Assembly (NCBI GenBank): GCA_937902695.1
Contig: CALFNI010000677.1
Coordinates: 1-14,074 of the forward strand
Source of the DNA: an uncultured Rhodanobacteraceae bacterium
Lineage (GTDB): Bacteria; Pseudomonadota; Gammaproteobacteria; Xanthomonadales; Rhodanobacteraceae
Length of the DNA stretch: 14,074 nucleotides
Direction of reading: 5' to 3'
Made by a program: the position numbers and the translations under genes. Below are positions 1 through 7,228 of this stretch, one piece after another. Positions within the stretch are counted from its first letter, which is position 1. The number at the start of each line of letters is the position of its first letter. Below the pieces are notes generated by a model. It had not been told where the DNA came from. It did not search any database and saw only the letters and a program-made list of their open reading frames with translations.

Positions 1-96
1 CGAACCGCTCTGTCCGCTCGAAACAACGCGAGGACTTGCGCACAATACGGTCAGGGCCCGGCCACGGGCTGTTCGCGCGGACCCGTGCGTTCCGGC

Positions 97-100
97 GAGG
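97..100 (+). promoter_or_regulatory. Shine-Dalgarno site deciding the GTG start of the DUF421 gene
   Basis: GAGG lies seven bases before the GTG at 108. The reading frame is open further upstream (from about 36), but that extension has no family similarity, so this site supports the shorter protein. Confidence 0.5.
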
Positions 101-107
101 TCACACG

Positions 108-596
108 GTGGCGCTAGACTTCCACGACGTTTTCGCACCGACCGCTTCGATCCTCGAAATCGTGCTGCGCGGGACCGTGCTCTACTGGTTCCTCTTCCTC
201 GTGCTGCGCTTCGTCCTGCGGCGCGATACCGGCTCGGCCGGGATATCGGACATCCTTCTCATCGTTCTGCTCGGCGATGCGGCACAGAACGGCATGATCG
301 GCCAGCACGACGGCGTCGTCGATGCGCTGACGCTGATCGCGACGCTGGTTGCATGGAACTACCTGCTCAACTACCTCGCGTTTCACTTTGCAGCGTTCCG
401 CTGGCTGTCCGATCCGCCGCCGATATGCCTCATCCGCAACGGCCGTCTCGTCAGGTCGGCGATGCGCAGCGAGCATTTGACGGATGCCGAAGTCATGGCG
501 AAGCTGCGCGACGCCGGCATCGAGCGCGTGAGCGATGCGCGTGCGATGTACCTCGAGTCGGACGGATCGTTCTCGGTCCTGAAGCGGCGGCGCTGA
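108..596 (+). CDS. DUF421 / YetF-like inner membrane protein
   Basis: This 162-residue protein has the layout of the DUF421 (YetF/YdfS) family: N-terminal hydrophobic helices, then a small soluble domain. Hydrophobic segments lie at about residues 12-35 (rich in L, F, W and Y), 45-62 (containing ILLIVLLGDAAQNGMIG, a family hallmark) and 72-97. The soluble part has the typical PPPICLIRNGRLV strand, a helix near TDAEVMAKLRDAGI and an ending of the form LESDGSFSVLK. Length is normal for the family. I chose the GTG at 108 because GAGG (97-100) lies seven bases upstream and the 24 residues encoded before it are not family-like. The molecular function of the family is unknown; Bacillus members are linked to spore or envelope properties. 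The protein probably sits in the inner membrane with its C-terminal domain in the cytoplasm. Confidence 0.85.
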   Translation: MALDFHDVFAPTASILEIVLRGTVLYWFLFLVLRFVLRRDTGSAGISDILLIVLLGDAAQNGMIGQHDGVVDALTLIATLVAWNYLLNYLAFHFAAFRWLSDPPPICLIRNGRLVRSAMRSEHLTDAEVMAKLRDAGIERVSDARAMYLESDGSFSVLKRRR

Positions 597-618
597 GAAC
601 CGCTTCAATCCGCGCTGA

Positions 619-1095
<477 letters not shown>

Positions 1096-1144
1096 ATCGG
1101 CGCCGCGCGACGGCACAGCCGTCCGTTGCGCAAACGATTTCGCG

Positions 1145-1273
1145 TTACGGCCTTCCTCGCGCCAGGCGCGCGCCGCTTTTCCTGTAGGCGGGCGGCGTGT
1201 AGATCACGAAGGTGCGCGGCGCGCCCACCATGAATGTCCGGTGCTCGCAGTGCAGGCTTGGATTCCGGCACAC
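1145..1273 (-). CDS. Candidate small protein, 42 residues, unknown function
   Basis: The frame running from a GTG at 1273 to a TAA at 1147-1145 encodes 42 residues containing CRNPSLHCEHRTF and VGAPRTFVIYTPPAYR. By my count 36 of its 42 codons end in G or C, the pattern of real genes in this genome. Its composition (F, V, I, Y, T, P) is also unlike the Arg/Ala-rich shadow frames. I recognise no family. The start is unsure: the GTG has only a poorly placed purine stretch before it, and an ATG at 1231 would give 28 residues. The frame is closed by a stop just upstream, near 1320, so it is either a genuine tiny gene or a surviving gene fragment. It converges on the metallothionein gene, with 49 bases between the stops. 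Confidence 0.35.
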   Translation of the reverse strand: MCRNPSLHCEHRTFMVGAPRTFVIYTPPAYRKSGARLARGRP

Positions 1274-1495
1274 GATTCCGCCGGTTTCATGGACGTCGGA
1301 ACGCCGGGCAGAGATGCGCTACGCGCCATCATGGCGTCGTGTCGATGAATCCGTCTCGCCCGCGCCTGAACGGAACGAGAAATCGTCCATGACCGCAGCG
1401 CTTCGCATTCATCGCCGGGATCGGTTCGACATTGCAATTTACCGCTCGCGGCCACGCACCTGTCAGCGCGTGAGACCGGAATCGCAATCAACCCC

Positions 1496-1501
1496 AGGGA
1501 G
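1496..1501 (+). promoter_or_regulatory. Shine-Dalgarno site deciding the hemerythrin start
   Basis: AGGGAG lies seven bases before the ATG at 1509, fixing the start against longer in-frame alternatives. The surrounding CAGGGAGCA (1495-1503) also occurs before the metallothionein gene at 692-700. Confidence 0.7.
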
Positions 1502-1508
1502 CACCACG

Positions 1509-1967
1509 ATGGATGCCATCCAGCTTTTGAAGGCCGACCACAAGGAAATGCGTGCGCTCCTCGCCGAGCTCGAGTCGACGACGTCGCGCGGAATCAAGAA
1601 ACGCCGGCAGCTCGTCACGGAGATCGAAGCGAAGCTGAAAGCGCACACGACGATCGAGGAAGAGCTCTTCTATCCCGCGTTCAGGCAGGCGGGCAAGCAA
1701 AGCGACGACGACAAGATGTACTTCGAGGCGCTCGAGGAGCATCGTGCCGCGGGCGATCTCGTCCTGCCGGATCTCGTCGGAACCGATCCCTCGAGCGAGA
1801 AATTCAGCGGCCGCGCGAAAGTGCTGAAGGAACTGGTCGAGCACCATGCCGACGAGGAAGAAAAAGAGATGTTCCCGCGCGCCAGGAAGCTGCTGTCCAG
1901 GGACGAGCTTGCGAGACTCGGCGAGCAGCCCGAGGCGCGCAACGAGGCACTGCTCGCGAACGCGTAA
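1509..1967 (+). CDS. Hemerythrin HHE cation-binding domain protein
   Basis: This 152-residue protein has the four-helix pattern of HHE hemerythrin domains. Likely ligands of a di-iron site are His11 (KADHKEM), His46 and Glu50 (HTTIEEELFYP), His78 (EALEEH) and His112/His113 with the following acidic run (EHHADEEEKEMFP). Such proteins bind a non-haem di-iron centre and are linked to oxygen, nitric oxide or oxidative-stress sensing or repair; which of these applies here is not shown. The ATG at 1509 is chosen because AGGGAG (1496-1501) lies seven bases upstream and MDAIQLLKADHKEM is the usual family start; earlier in-frame ATGs from 1212 add unrelated sequence. The protein is soluble, with no signal peptide. 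A hairpin 35 bases past the stop may end the transcript. Confidence 0.9.
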   Translation: MDAIQLLKADHKEMRALLAELESTTSRGIKKRRQLVTEIEAKLKAHTTIEEELFYPAFRQAGKQSDDDKMYFEALEEHRAAGDLVLPDLVGTDPSSEKFSGRAKVLKELVEHHADEEEKEMFPRARKLLSRDELARLGEQPEARNEALLANA

Positions 1968-2001
1968 GCGCGACGGTATCCGCGGGGAAATCGGCGCTGC
2001 T

Positions 2002-2019
2002 CGTCGTCGCATGACGACG
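2002..2019 (+). terminator. Hairpin downstream of hemerythrin gene
   Basis: A perfect 7-bp stem (cgtcgtc/gacgacg) with the loop gcat lies 35 bases after the hemerythrin stop. No T-tract follows, so an intrinsic terminator is possible but weakly supported. Confidence 0.35.
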
Positions 2020-2052
2020 CGTCGGCCGTCAAGGTCGACGCGACAACCCCAT

Positions 2053-2083
2053 CGCCGACGCGACGCCGTCGTAGACGTCGGCG
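2053..2083. terminator. Stem-loop between convergent hemerythrin and LigD-PE genes
   Basis: An 8-bp stem (cgccgacg at 2053-2060, cgtcggcg at 2076-2083) encloses a 15-base loop. It lies between two genes that face each other and could serve either strand. No T-tract is present. Simple CGACG repetition in this stretch makes chance pairing likely. Confidence 0.25.
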
Positions 2084-2128
2084 CGAAACCCCGCGGTGTC
2101 CGCGCGCGCCTCGCGGCCAGCTACCCGG

Positions 2129-2144
2129 CGCGCTTTCGAGCGCG
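2129..2144 (-). terminator. Tetraloop hairpin downstream of LigD-PE gene
   Basis: A perfect 6-bp stem (cgcgct/agcgcg) closes a four-base loop (ttcg on plus, cgaa on minus), 23 bases beyond the LigD-PE stop on the minus strand. There is no T-tract. It may act as a terminator or as 3'-end protection. Confidence 0.35.
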
Positions 2145-2167
2145 AGAGGCAACGGACGTGCGCGTGC

Positions 2168-2815
2168 TCAGCGCGTAACGGAACGCCGCGCCGTCGTCCG
2201 CGACTTCGACGCCTTTGCACGAACCGCCTCGCGCGGCTTCGCTTGCGTCGACGGCACCGCGAGGTTTTTCCAGACCGCGCGGCGCTTCGCGCGCGAGATC
2301 GGGCGATCCGTCGCGGGATCGACGAATGCATCGGCATCGATAGCGGCCGCGAACGCATCGCGGTGCTTGATCAGCAGCCACGACGGCTTCGATCCGTAGC
2401 CGCGCGTGCGGACGAGCACCCATGACCCGCGCAGGATATCGCCGTTCAACGTGAACTTGAGCTCGCCGTCGCGCAGCGCCTCGCGGGGTGCGCCCACGGG
2501 CTCCCAGACGCCGCGGTCGAACGTGTCGACATGGCCGGCACCGTAGTTGCCCTGCGCGATGTCGCCTTCGAAATCGGCGTACGCGACGGGATGGTCCTCG
2601 ACCTCGACGGCAAGGCGCTTGACCGACGGATCGAGGCTCGGCCCTTTCGGAATCGCCCAGCTTTTCAAGACGCCGTCCAGCTCGAGCCTGAAATCGTAGT
2701 GGCGATGCGAGGCATGATGCAGCTGCACCACGAAGATGCGGCGCGCACGGCCACCGCCGCGCGGCTCGGTCGTCGCATCGAAATCGCGCTTCTTGCGATA
2801 TTCGCGAAGGCCCAT
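2168..2815 (-). CDS. Stand-alone LigD-type 3'-phosphoesterase (PE) domain protein
   Basis: This 215-residue protein matches the N-terminal phosphoesterase module of bacterial DNA ligase D, which removes 3'-phosphate or ribonucleotide ends before non-homologous end joining. It begins MGLREYRKKRDFD, the usual LigD N-terminus. It then shows Q31-L-H33-H-A-S-H-R-H39-Y-D41-F-R43, R67, E-D-H75-P and Y79; these align with Gln40, His42, His48, Asp50, Arg52, Arg76, His84 and Tyr88 of the Pseudomonas enzyme, so the active site looks intact. The domain ends at about W146-LLIKHRD. A basic 62-residue tail rich in R, K, S and T follows, instead of the ligase and polymerase domains. The ATG at 2815 follows AAGG and lies one base after the stop of the flavodoxin-like gene (TGA-G-ATG), so the two are probably translated together. 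No Ku gene is in the window. Confidence 0.88.
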   Translation of the reverse strand: MGLREYRKKRDFDATTEPRGGGRARRIFVVQLHHASHRHYDFRLELDGVLKSWAIPKGPSLDPSVKRLAVEVEDHPVAYADFEGDIAQGNYGAGHVDTFDRGVWEPVGAPREALRDGELKFTLNGDILRGSWVLVRTRGYGSKPSWLLIKHRDAFAAAIDADAFVDPATDRPISRAKRRAVWKNLAVPSTQAKPREAVRAKASKSRTTARRSVTR

Positions 2816-2816
2816 C

Positions 2817-3170
2817 TCAGGCCGCCTTGCCGGGATACCGCGCACGCTTCAGCCGCGTGGCGAGATGCTCGCAGACGCGCTGCGCGATCGAGCTAGCATG
2901 CCCCATCCAGATCGGCGTACCCATGACCAGCATGTCGGCGGCGAGAATCTTCGCGAGAATGTCCGGCCACTCGTCGCCGTCGCCCTCGTCGGCAGAGACG
3001 CGGGGCTTCACGTCGTAGTCGGCGACACGGACGTGCTCGCAATCGGCATCCCACGCTGCAAACGCGTCGATGACCTGCCTCCGCAGCTTCTCGGTGGATG
3101 AGCGCGCCCGCCCCGCCTTCAGCGAGCAGTTGAGCGCGAGTAGCGATAACCGGCTGTCTGCGTCTGCCAT
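2817..3170 (-). CDS. Flavodoxin-fold / NADPH-dependent FMN reductase-like protein, shortened at the C-terminus
   Basis: This 117-residue protein shows the first half of the flavodoxin-like FMN reductase fold. Residues 8-16 (LSLLALNCS) form strand 1, and S16-L-K with S24-S-T26 makes the FMN-phosphate loop. VRVADYDVKP forms strand 2. ADMLVMGTPIWMG (78-90) with SSIAQRV is the hallmark segment that contacts the flavin. As I recall them, family members run to about 190-200 residues, with a second half carrying a VGNEDGAHH-type segment; here the protein stops after EHLATRLKRARYPGKAA, and the phosphoesterase gene begins one base later. It is therefore probably a truncated remnant or a very short variant, possibly without stable FMN binding. 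The start at 3170 matches family N-termini, but I see no good Shine-Dalgarno site, which adds doubt about activity. Confidence 0.65.
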   Translation of the reverse strand: MADADSRLSLLALNCSLKAGRARSSTEKLRRQVIDAFAAWDADCEHVRVADYDVKPRVSADEGDGDEWPDILAKILAADMLVMGTPIWMGHASSIAQRVCEHLATRLKRARYPGKAA

Positions 3171-3230
3171 GTTTTCAGAATGCGAGGCCGCGACTGAACG
3201 CATGCGGAGCCGCGCGATGCGCATGCCGCG

Positions 3231-3260
3231 ACGATGCTGCGACCGGTACGGATGCGTCAA
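3231..3260 (-). promoter_or_regulatory. Weak sigma-70-like promoter candidate for the flavodoxin/LigD-PE pair
   Basis: On the minus strand TTGACG (3260-3255) is followed after 18 bases by CATCGT (3236-3231). The -35 is good and the -10 poor. It lies in the 106-base gap between the GH94 stop and the start of the flavodoxin-like gene, so it is plausibly placed, but the match is weak. Confidence 0.25.
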
Positions 3261-3276
3261 CCGAAGGGCTATTGCG

Positions 3277-6200
3277 TTAGCCGAGCACGACACGCAGCGT
3301 ATGCGTGCGCCCGTCGTCGACCAGCGGAATGTCGTCGCTGGTCGGCAGCGCGTTGCCATCGAGCTCGACGCGTGAAATGCCGCGCGTCACGCGGCGCGGG
3401 TTCTCGACGGCGATTTCGTAGCAGGTTTCGACGGAACGCGCAGGGCGACGTCGGTAGGTGATGCGGAAGCCCGGCCAGTCTTTCGGGATGCACGGATCGA
3501 TGCGCAAGCGCTCGCCGCGCAACTTGAATCCCAGCAGCGCTTCGAGTCCGGCGCGATACAGCCACGCCGCCGAACCGCTGTACCAGGTCCAGCCGCCACG
3601 GCCTACCCACGGCGCTTCGGAATAGACATCGGCGCACGCGACGTATGGCTCGACCCGGTAGCGCGCGATGGCGTCGGCGGTGTCGCCATGACGGATGGGA
3701 TTGAGCAGATCGAACAACGCGGCGGCGCGCTCATCGCCGAGAATCGCCCAGGCGAAGATCGACCAGATCGCGCCGTGCGTGTATTGGCCTCCGTTCTCGC
3801 GCACGCCGGGCGGATAGCCCTTGATGTAGCCCGGGTTCTCGTTGCCGTCCTGGTCGAACGGCGGCGTGAACAGCCGTGCGATCCGCTGCTGCCAGTCGAT
3901 CAGCCTGCGATCGACGGAGGCCATGGCCTCGGCTTCGTGCGCCGCATTCGCCGATGTGGCCATGACGCTCCACGACTGCGCGATCGTATCGATCTCGCAC
4001 GCGTCGCTGCCGCGCGAACCGAGCGGGGCACCATCGTCGTAGTAGCCGCGGCGATACCACTGCCCGTCCCACGCCGACTCCAACGCGACGCGCATGCCTG
4101 CAATGTAGTCGCGCCAGCGCCGCTCGCGATCGGCGTCGCCGCGCTCGACCGCGCGCGGCATGAATGCGTCGAGGGTCGCCACGAGGAACCAGCCCAGCCA
4201 GACGCTTTCGCCGCGGCCTTCTTCGCCGACCGCGTTCATGCCGTCGTTCCAGTCGCCGGTGCCCATCAGCGGCAGGCCATGACGGCCTCGGGTAAGGCTG
4301 ACGTCGAGCGCCAGCGCGCAGTGTTCGTACACGCTGAGGGTCCGGTCGGTCGGCGTCGGCTGGAAGAATACGTCGGTCGCGCCGGCCGGGATCGGCTGGC
4401 CGCCGAGGAGCTGCACCGGTTCGTCCAGCACGGTCGCATCGCCACTGACGCCGACGTAGTGCGCGACGACATAGGCGAGCCAGACGCGATCGTCGCTGAT
4501 CCTGGTGCGCACGCCGCGACCGCCCGGCGGCAGCCACCAGTGCTGCACGTCGCCTTCCGCGAACTGGCGTCCCGCGGCGCGGATGATCTGTTCGCGGGCG
4601 AGATCCGGACGGCTGATGCAAAGCGCCATCACGTCCTGAAGCTGATCGCGGAACCCGTACGCGCCGCTTGCCTGGTAGTACGCCGTGCGGCCCCAGACGC
4701 GGCAACTCAGCACCTGATACAGCAGCCAGTCGTTGAGCATGATGTCCATGGCGCGATCGGGCGTCTGGACCTGTATCGCGCCGAGCAGGTCATTCCACTG
4801 CGCGAGTGCGCGAGCCAGAACATCCGCGGCATCCGCCGCACGGTATGTTTCGATCAGCTGCTGCGCCCCGCTCTCCGAAGCGGCGTTGCCGAGCATGAAC
4901 ACGAGCTCGATCCCGGTGTGCGGCGGAAGATCGACGCGTGCCTGCAATGCGCCGCACGGATCCAGGCCGGCGCCGACGCGGCCCGGCAATCCGGCGTCGC
5001 GCGAGAGCGCCGCGGGTTCTTCGACTGCGCCACGCGCGCCGAGGAACGCGGCGCGATCGCCGCACAGCGACTGCTGCAGACCCGCCATGTCGAAGAACGC
5101 AACGTCGTCGGAAAACTCGGCCCGCCATGGATTGCGCGCGAACAGTGCGCCGGTGCGCGGATCCCGCGCGGTGACGACAAATGGCGCCGATACGCTGCCG
5201 TTGGCTCCGAGCGCCCATTCGACGTAGCCGGTGACGGAGAGATGCCGCGCGCGCGCCGAGCGATTCGCGATGCGCAATCGCGACAGCTTGACGGGATCGG
5301 CCGCAGCGACGCCCACCGCAAGCTCGATGTCGATGCCGTGCGCGTCGGTCGTGAAGGTGCTTCGACCCTTCTCGTGCGTGGCCGAATAGTTTGCGCCGAC
5401 GACGCGGATCGGCAGCGCGGTGGCGCTCCACAGCGCGCCGTCGTCGCAATCGCGCAGATAAATCATGTCATGCGGACCGTCGCTGACCGGATCGTTCGGC
5501 CACGGCGTGAGCGCGTTCTGCTGGCTGTTGCCGGACCAGGCGTAACCGCCGCCTTCGGCCGACACGAAAAATCCGAACGAGGGATTCGCGATCACATTGA
5601 TCCACGGCGCGGGCGTGGTCCGCTTGCCATAGAGGCGAACGCGGTACGCGCGCCCGTTCTGGACGAAACCGCCGGTGCCGTTGTCGAACTCCAGCGCGTC
5701 GGGAGGCGAAACGCGCAGGGCGGACACGGCTGTGCTCGCCCGGATCGGCGTCGCCCGAGGCGAGGCATGCGTATCGATCGCGGCGCGCTCCGGCGCCTCG
5801 CTCGCGGCATCCAGCACGATCCGGGCGACGGTGTAGAGGCCGCTGCGCACATCGGGGCCGATAGCCGCGTCGCGCAAGACGAACGTCTCGGCCTTGACGC
5901 CCGCGCCGCCGGTTTTCCACCGCTTTTCCTGCGCCGCCGCCAGCGCGGTCAGCGCCTCGTGCAATCGATCTCCCGCCGCGCCTTCCGCGACGTTGAGCAC
6001 GACCACGTCGACGGCAAACTGTCGGCTTCGCCACAGCGATTGCGCGAGCAGCACATCGCTCGCCCTCGCCAGATCGCCGCTGTCTTCGGCGCGCAGCAGC
6101 ATGATCGGTCGATCGCACGAAATGCCGACCGGCCACAGCGTGGGTGGGCCGCCGCGGCCGCAGCGCATTTGCGTGCGACCGCGCTGCGCGGCGTCGCTGA

Positions 6201-7134
6201 CGAGCAATCCGCTGAGCCAGCGCGCGAACCGATGGCCTTTTTCTTCGTCGATGCCGAGGCGGGATCGCTCGGCCTCGGCGGAACGCCGGGCATCGGCGAA
6301 GAGGCGCTGCGCGGCGCCGGCGTCGTCAAGATACGCCGCAAGGCCCAGCGCGTCGGCGCGGGAATGCGCAGCGCGCATCCAGAGCAGCAGCCGCACGCGC
6401 ACGCCCGGCGCAAGCACGAAACGCCGGCGCAGGCTGAAGACGGGATCGAGCACGCAGCCCACACTCCGCGAGAGATGCGCGCCCGGCTCCATCGCTTGCG
6501 CGTTTCGCAAGGTTCGACAGCGGCCGATGAACCGCGCGCGGTCCGTCTCGTATTCCGGCGTGGCTTCTGTCGGCTGTCCATGCAGCTGCAAGGCCGAGGC
6601 CAGCCATATTTCCTGTTCTTTCGCCGCACGACGCCGGCGTGTGGCGAGCAGGATGCCGCGGCGCGCATCCCATTCGGTCTGGACGAACATCTTCGAAAAG
6701 GCGGGATGCGCGTCGTCGGCGCCGCGCGGCCCGAGCACGAGCTCGGCATACGAGGTCAAGGAAAGCTCGCGCGCGGATTCGCCGTCGTTTTCGAGCGCCA
6801 GCTGCCGCAGCTCCACATCCGCGTCGTGCGCGACGGCGACCTGCAGAGTCCCCTTCAATCCGCCTGCCGAATGCACGAACTGCGCGCAGCCGGGTCGAAA
6901 CGTCGCGGCCGGCGTTTTGTCGGACGGATGTCCGGTCGCCGGCCACAGGGCGCCATCGTGCTCGTCCCGAATCAGCAGGTGCGTGCCCCACGAATCGCAC
7001 GTCATGTCTTCGCGCCAGCGCGTCAGGGATATATCGTGCCAGCTGCTGAATCCGGTGCCGCCCGCGCGCAGCACGGTGCTGTATGCACCATTCGAAAGGA
7101 GGCATGCGCGACGTGCGGGACCTGTGGAAGCCAT
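3277..7134 (-). CDS. GH94 family protein, cyclic beta-1,2-glucan synthase C-terminal half-like (phosphorylase type)
   Basis: This 1285-residue protein has the architecture of the C-terminal half of NdvB/ChvB cyclic beta-1,2-glucan synthases. A first beta-supersandwich domain spans about 10-300 and a linker about 300-470. A second supersandwich spans about 480-755 (GTGGF, TPAPWINVIANPSFGF, LTPWPNDPVSD). A helical linker leads to an (alpha/alpha)6 barrel at about 790-1215. Barrel motifs are YGFRDQLQD (826-834), GTGDWNDGMNAVGEE (958-972, holding the catalytic Asp region of GH94), YIKGYPPGVRENGGQYTHGAIW (about 1103-1124) and GGWTWYSGSAAW (1180-1191, phosphate-binding region). The GT84 polymerase, membrane helices and cyclisation domain of NdvB are absent, and no signal peptide is seen, so a cytosolic phosphorylase releasing glucose 1-phosphate from beta-1,2-glucan oligomers is the best guess. 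Linkage specificity is unproven. GGAGGG (7147-7142) lies seven bases before the ATG. Confidence 0.88.
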   Translation of the reverse strand: MASTGPARRACLLSNGAYSTVLRAGGTGFSSWHDISLTRWREDMTCDSWGTHLLIRDEHDGALWPATGHPSDKTPAATFRPGCAQFVHSAGGLKGTLQVAVAHDADVELRQLALENDGESARELSLTSYAELVLGPRGADDAHPAFSKMFVQTEWDARRGILLATRRRRAAKEQEIWLASALQLHGQPTEATPEYETDRARFIGRCRTLRNAQAMEPGAHLSRSVGCVLDPVFSLRRRFVLAPGVRVRLLLWMRAAHSRADALGLAAYLDDAGAAQRLFADARRSAEAERSRLGIDEEKGHRFARWLSGLLVSDAAQRGRTQMRCGRGGPPTLWPVGISCDRPIMLLRAEDSGDLARASDVLLAQSLWRSRQFAVDVVVLNVAEGAAGDRLHEALTALAAAQEKRWKTGGAGVKAETFVLRDAAIGPDVRSGLYTVARIVLDAASEAPERAAIDTHASPRATPIRASTAVSALRVSPPDALEFDNGTGGFVQNGRAYRVRLYGKRTTPAPWINVIANPSFGFFVSAEGGGYAWSGNSQQNALTPWPNDPVSDGPHDMIYLRDCDDGALWSATALPIRVVGANYSATHEKGRSTFTTDAHGIDIELAVGVAAADPVKLSRLRIANRSARARHLSVTGYVEWALGANGSVSAPFVVTARDPRTGALFARNPWRAEFSDDVAFFDMAGLQQSLCGDRAAFLGARGAVEEPAALSRDAGLPGRVGAGLDPCGALQARVDLPPHTGIELVFMLGNAASESGAQQLIETYRAADAADVLARALAQWNDLLGAIQVQTPDRAMDIMLNDWLLYQVLSCRVWGRTAYYQASGAYGFRDQLQDVMALCISRPDLAREQIIRAAGRQFAEGDVQHWWLPPGGRGVRTRISDDRVWLAYVVAHYVGVSGDATVLDEPVQLLGGQPIPAGATDVFFQPTPTDRTLSVYEHCALALDVSLTRGRHGLPLMGTGDWNDGMNAVGEEGRGESVWLGWFLVATLDAFMPRAVERGDADRERRWRDYIAGMRVALESAWDGQWYRRGYYDDGAPLGSRGSDACEIDTIAQSWSVMATSANAAHEAEAMASVDRRLIDWQQRIARLFTPPFDQDGNENPGYIKGYPPGVRENGGQYTHGAIWSIFAWAILGDERAAALFDLLNPIRHGDTADAIARYRVEPYVACADVYSEAPWVGRGGWTWYSGSAAWLYRAGLEALLGFKLRGERLRIDPCIPKDWPGFRITYRRRPARSVETCYEIAVENPRRVTRGISRVELDGNALPTSDDIPLVDDGRTHTLRVVLG

Positions 7135-7228
7135 CGATGAGCCCTCCGGAACTCGAGCATGCCCGACCGTGTCTGTACCGTCGGCATCCTCCCGCGTGCG
7201 CGGTGTACGATGCTAGCGGCCGGCGCCG
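7135..7228. promoter_or_regulatory. Divergent intergenic region between GH94 and GH144-like genes
   Basis: These 94 bases separate two genes transcribed away from each other, so promoters for both should lie here or in the gene starts. The stretch is GC-rich, and the only -10-like hexamer on the plus strand is TACGAT (7206-7211), without a matching -35. I see no clear operator palindrome. Confidence 0.4.
7142..7147 (-). promoter_or_regulatory. Strong Shine-Dalgarno site of the GH94 gene
   Basis: GGAGGG on the minus strand ends seven bases before the ATG at 7134. It is the strongest ribosome site in the window and fixes the protein start. Confidence 0.75.

Larger units (their letters stand above)
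1096..1508. other. 413-base gap between metallothionein and hemerythrin genes
   Basis: No large gene fits here. On the plus strand a frame is open from 1212 into the hemerythrin gene, but its translation before 1509 resembles no protein family. The segment 1273-1145 on the minus strand has coding-like base use and is listed separately as a candidate small gene. The rest (about 1275-1495) should hold the promoter of the hemerythrin gene, but I see no convincing -35/-10 pair. The only AT-rich patch is near 1430-1442. Confidence 0.6.

Noticed and set aside
1212..1508. N-terminal extension of the hemerythrin protein from an ATG at 1212, with a CSQC pair
   Set aside because: The extension is not family-like, and the start at 1509 has a good ribosome site. 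The CSQC pair is the antisense of the candidate small gene.
7097..7106. A strong plus-strand AAGGAGG followed by an ATG within the first codons of the GH94 gene
   Set aside because: The spacing to the ATG is too short, and the frame that follows encodes no family-like protein. It is a chance match on the antisense strand.
3688..7140. An 1150-codon open frame on the plus strand opposite the GH94 gene
   Set aside because: It is exactly antisense to a protein with strong GH94 motifs, has no recognisable domains, and is rich in R, A, H and D as expected from the reverse of GC-rich codons.
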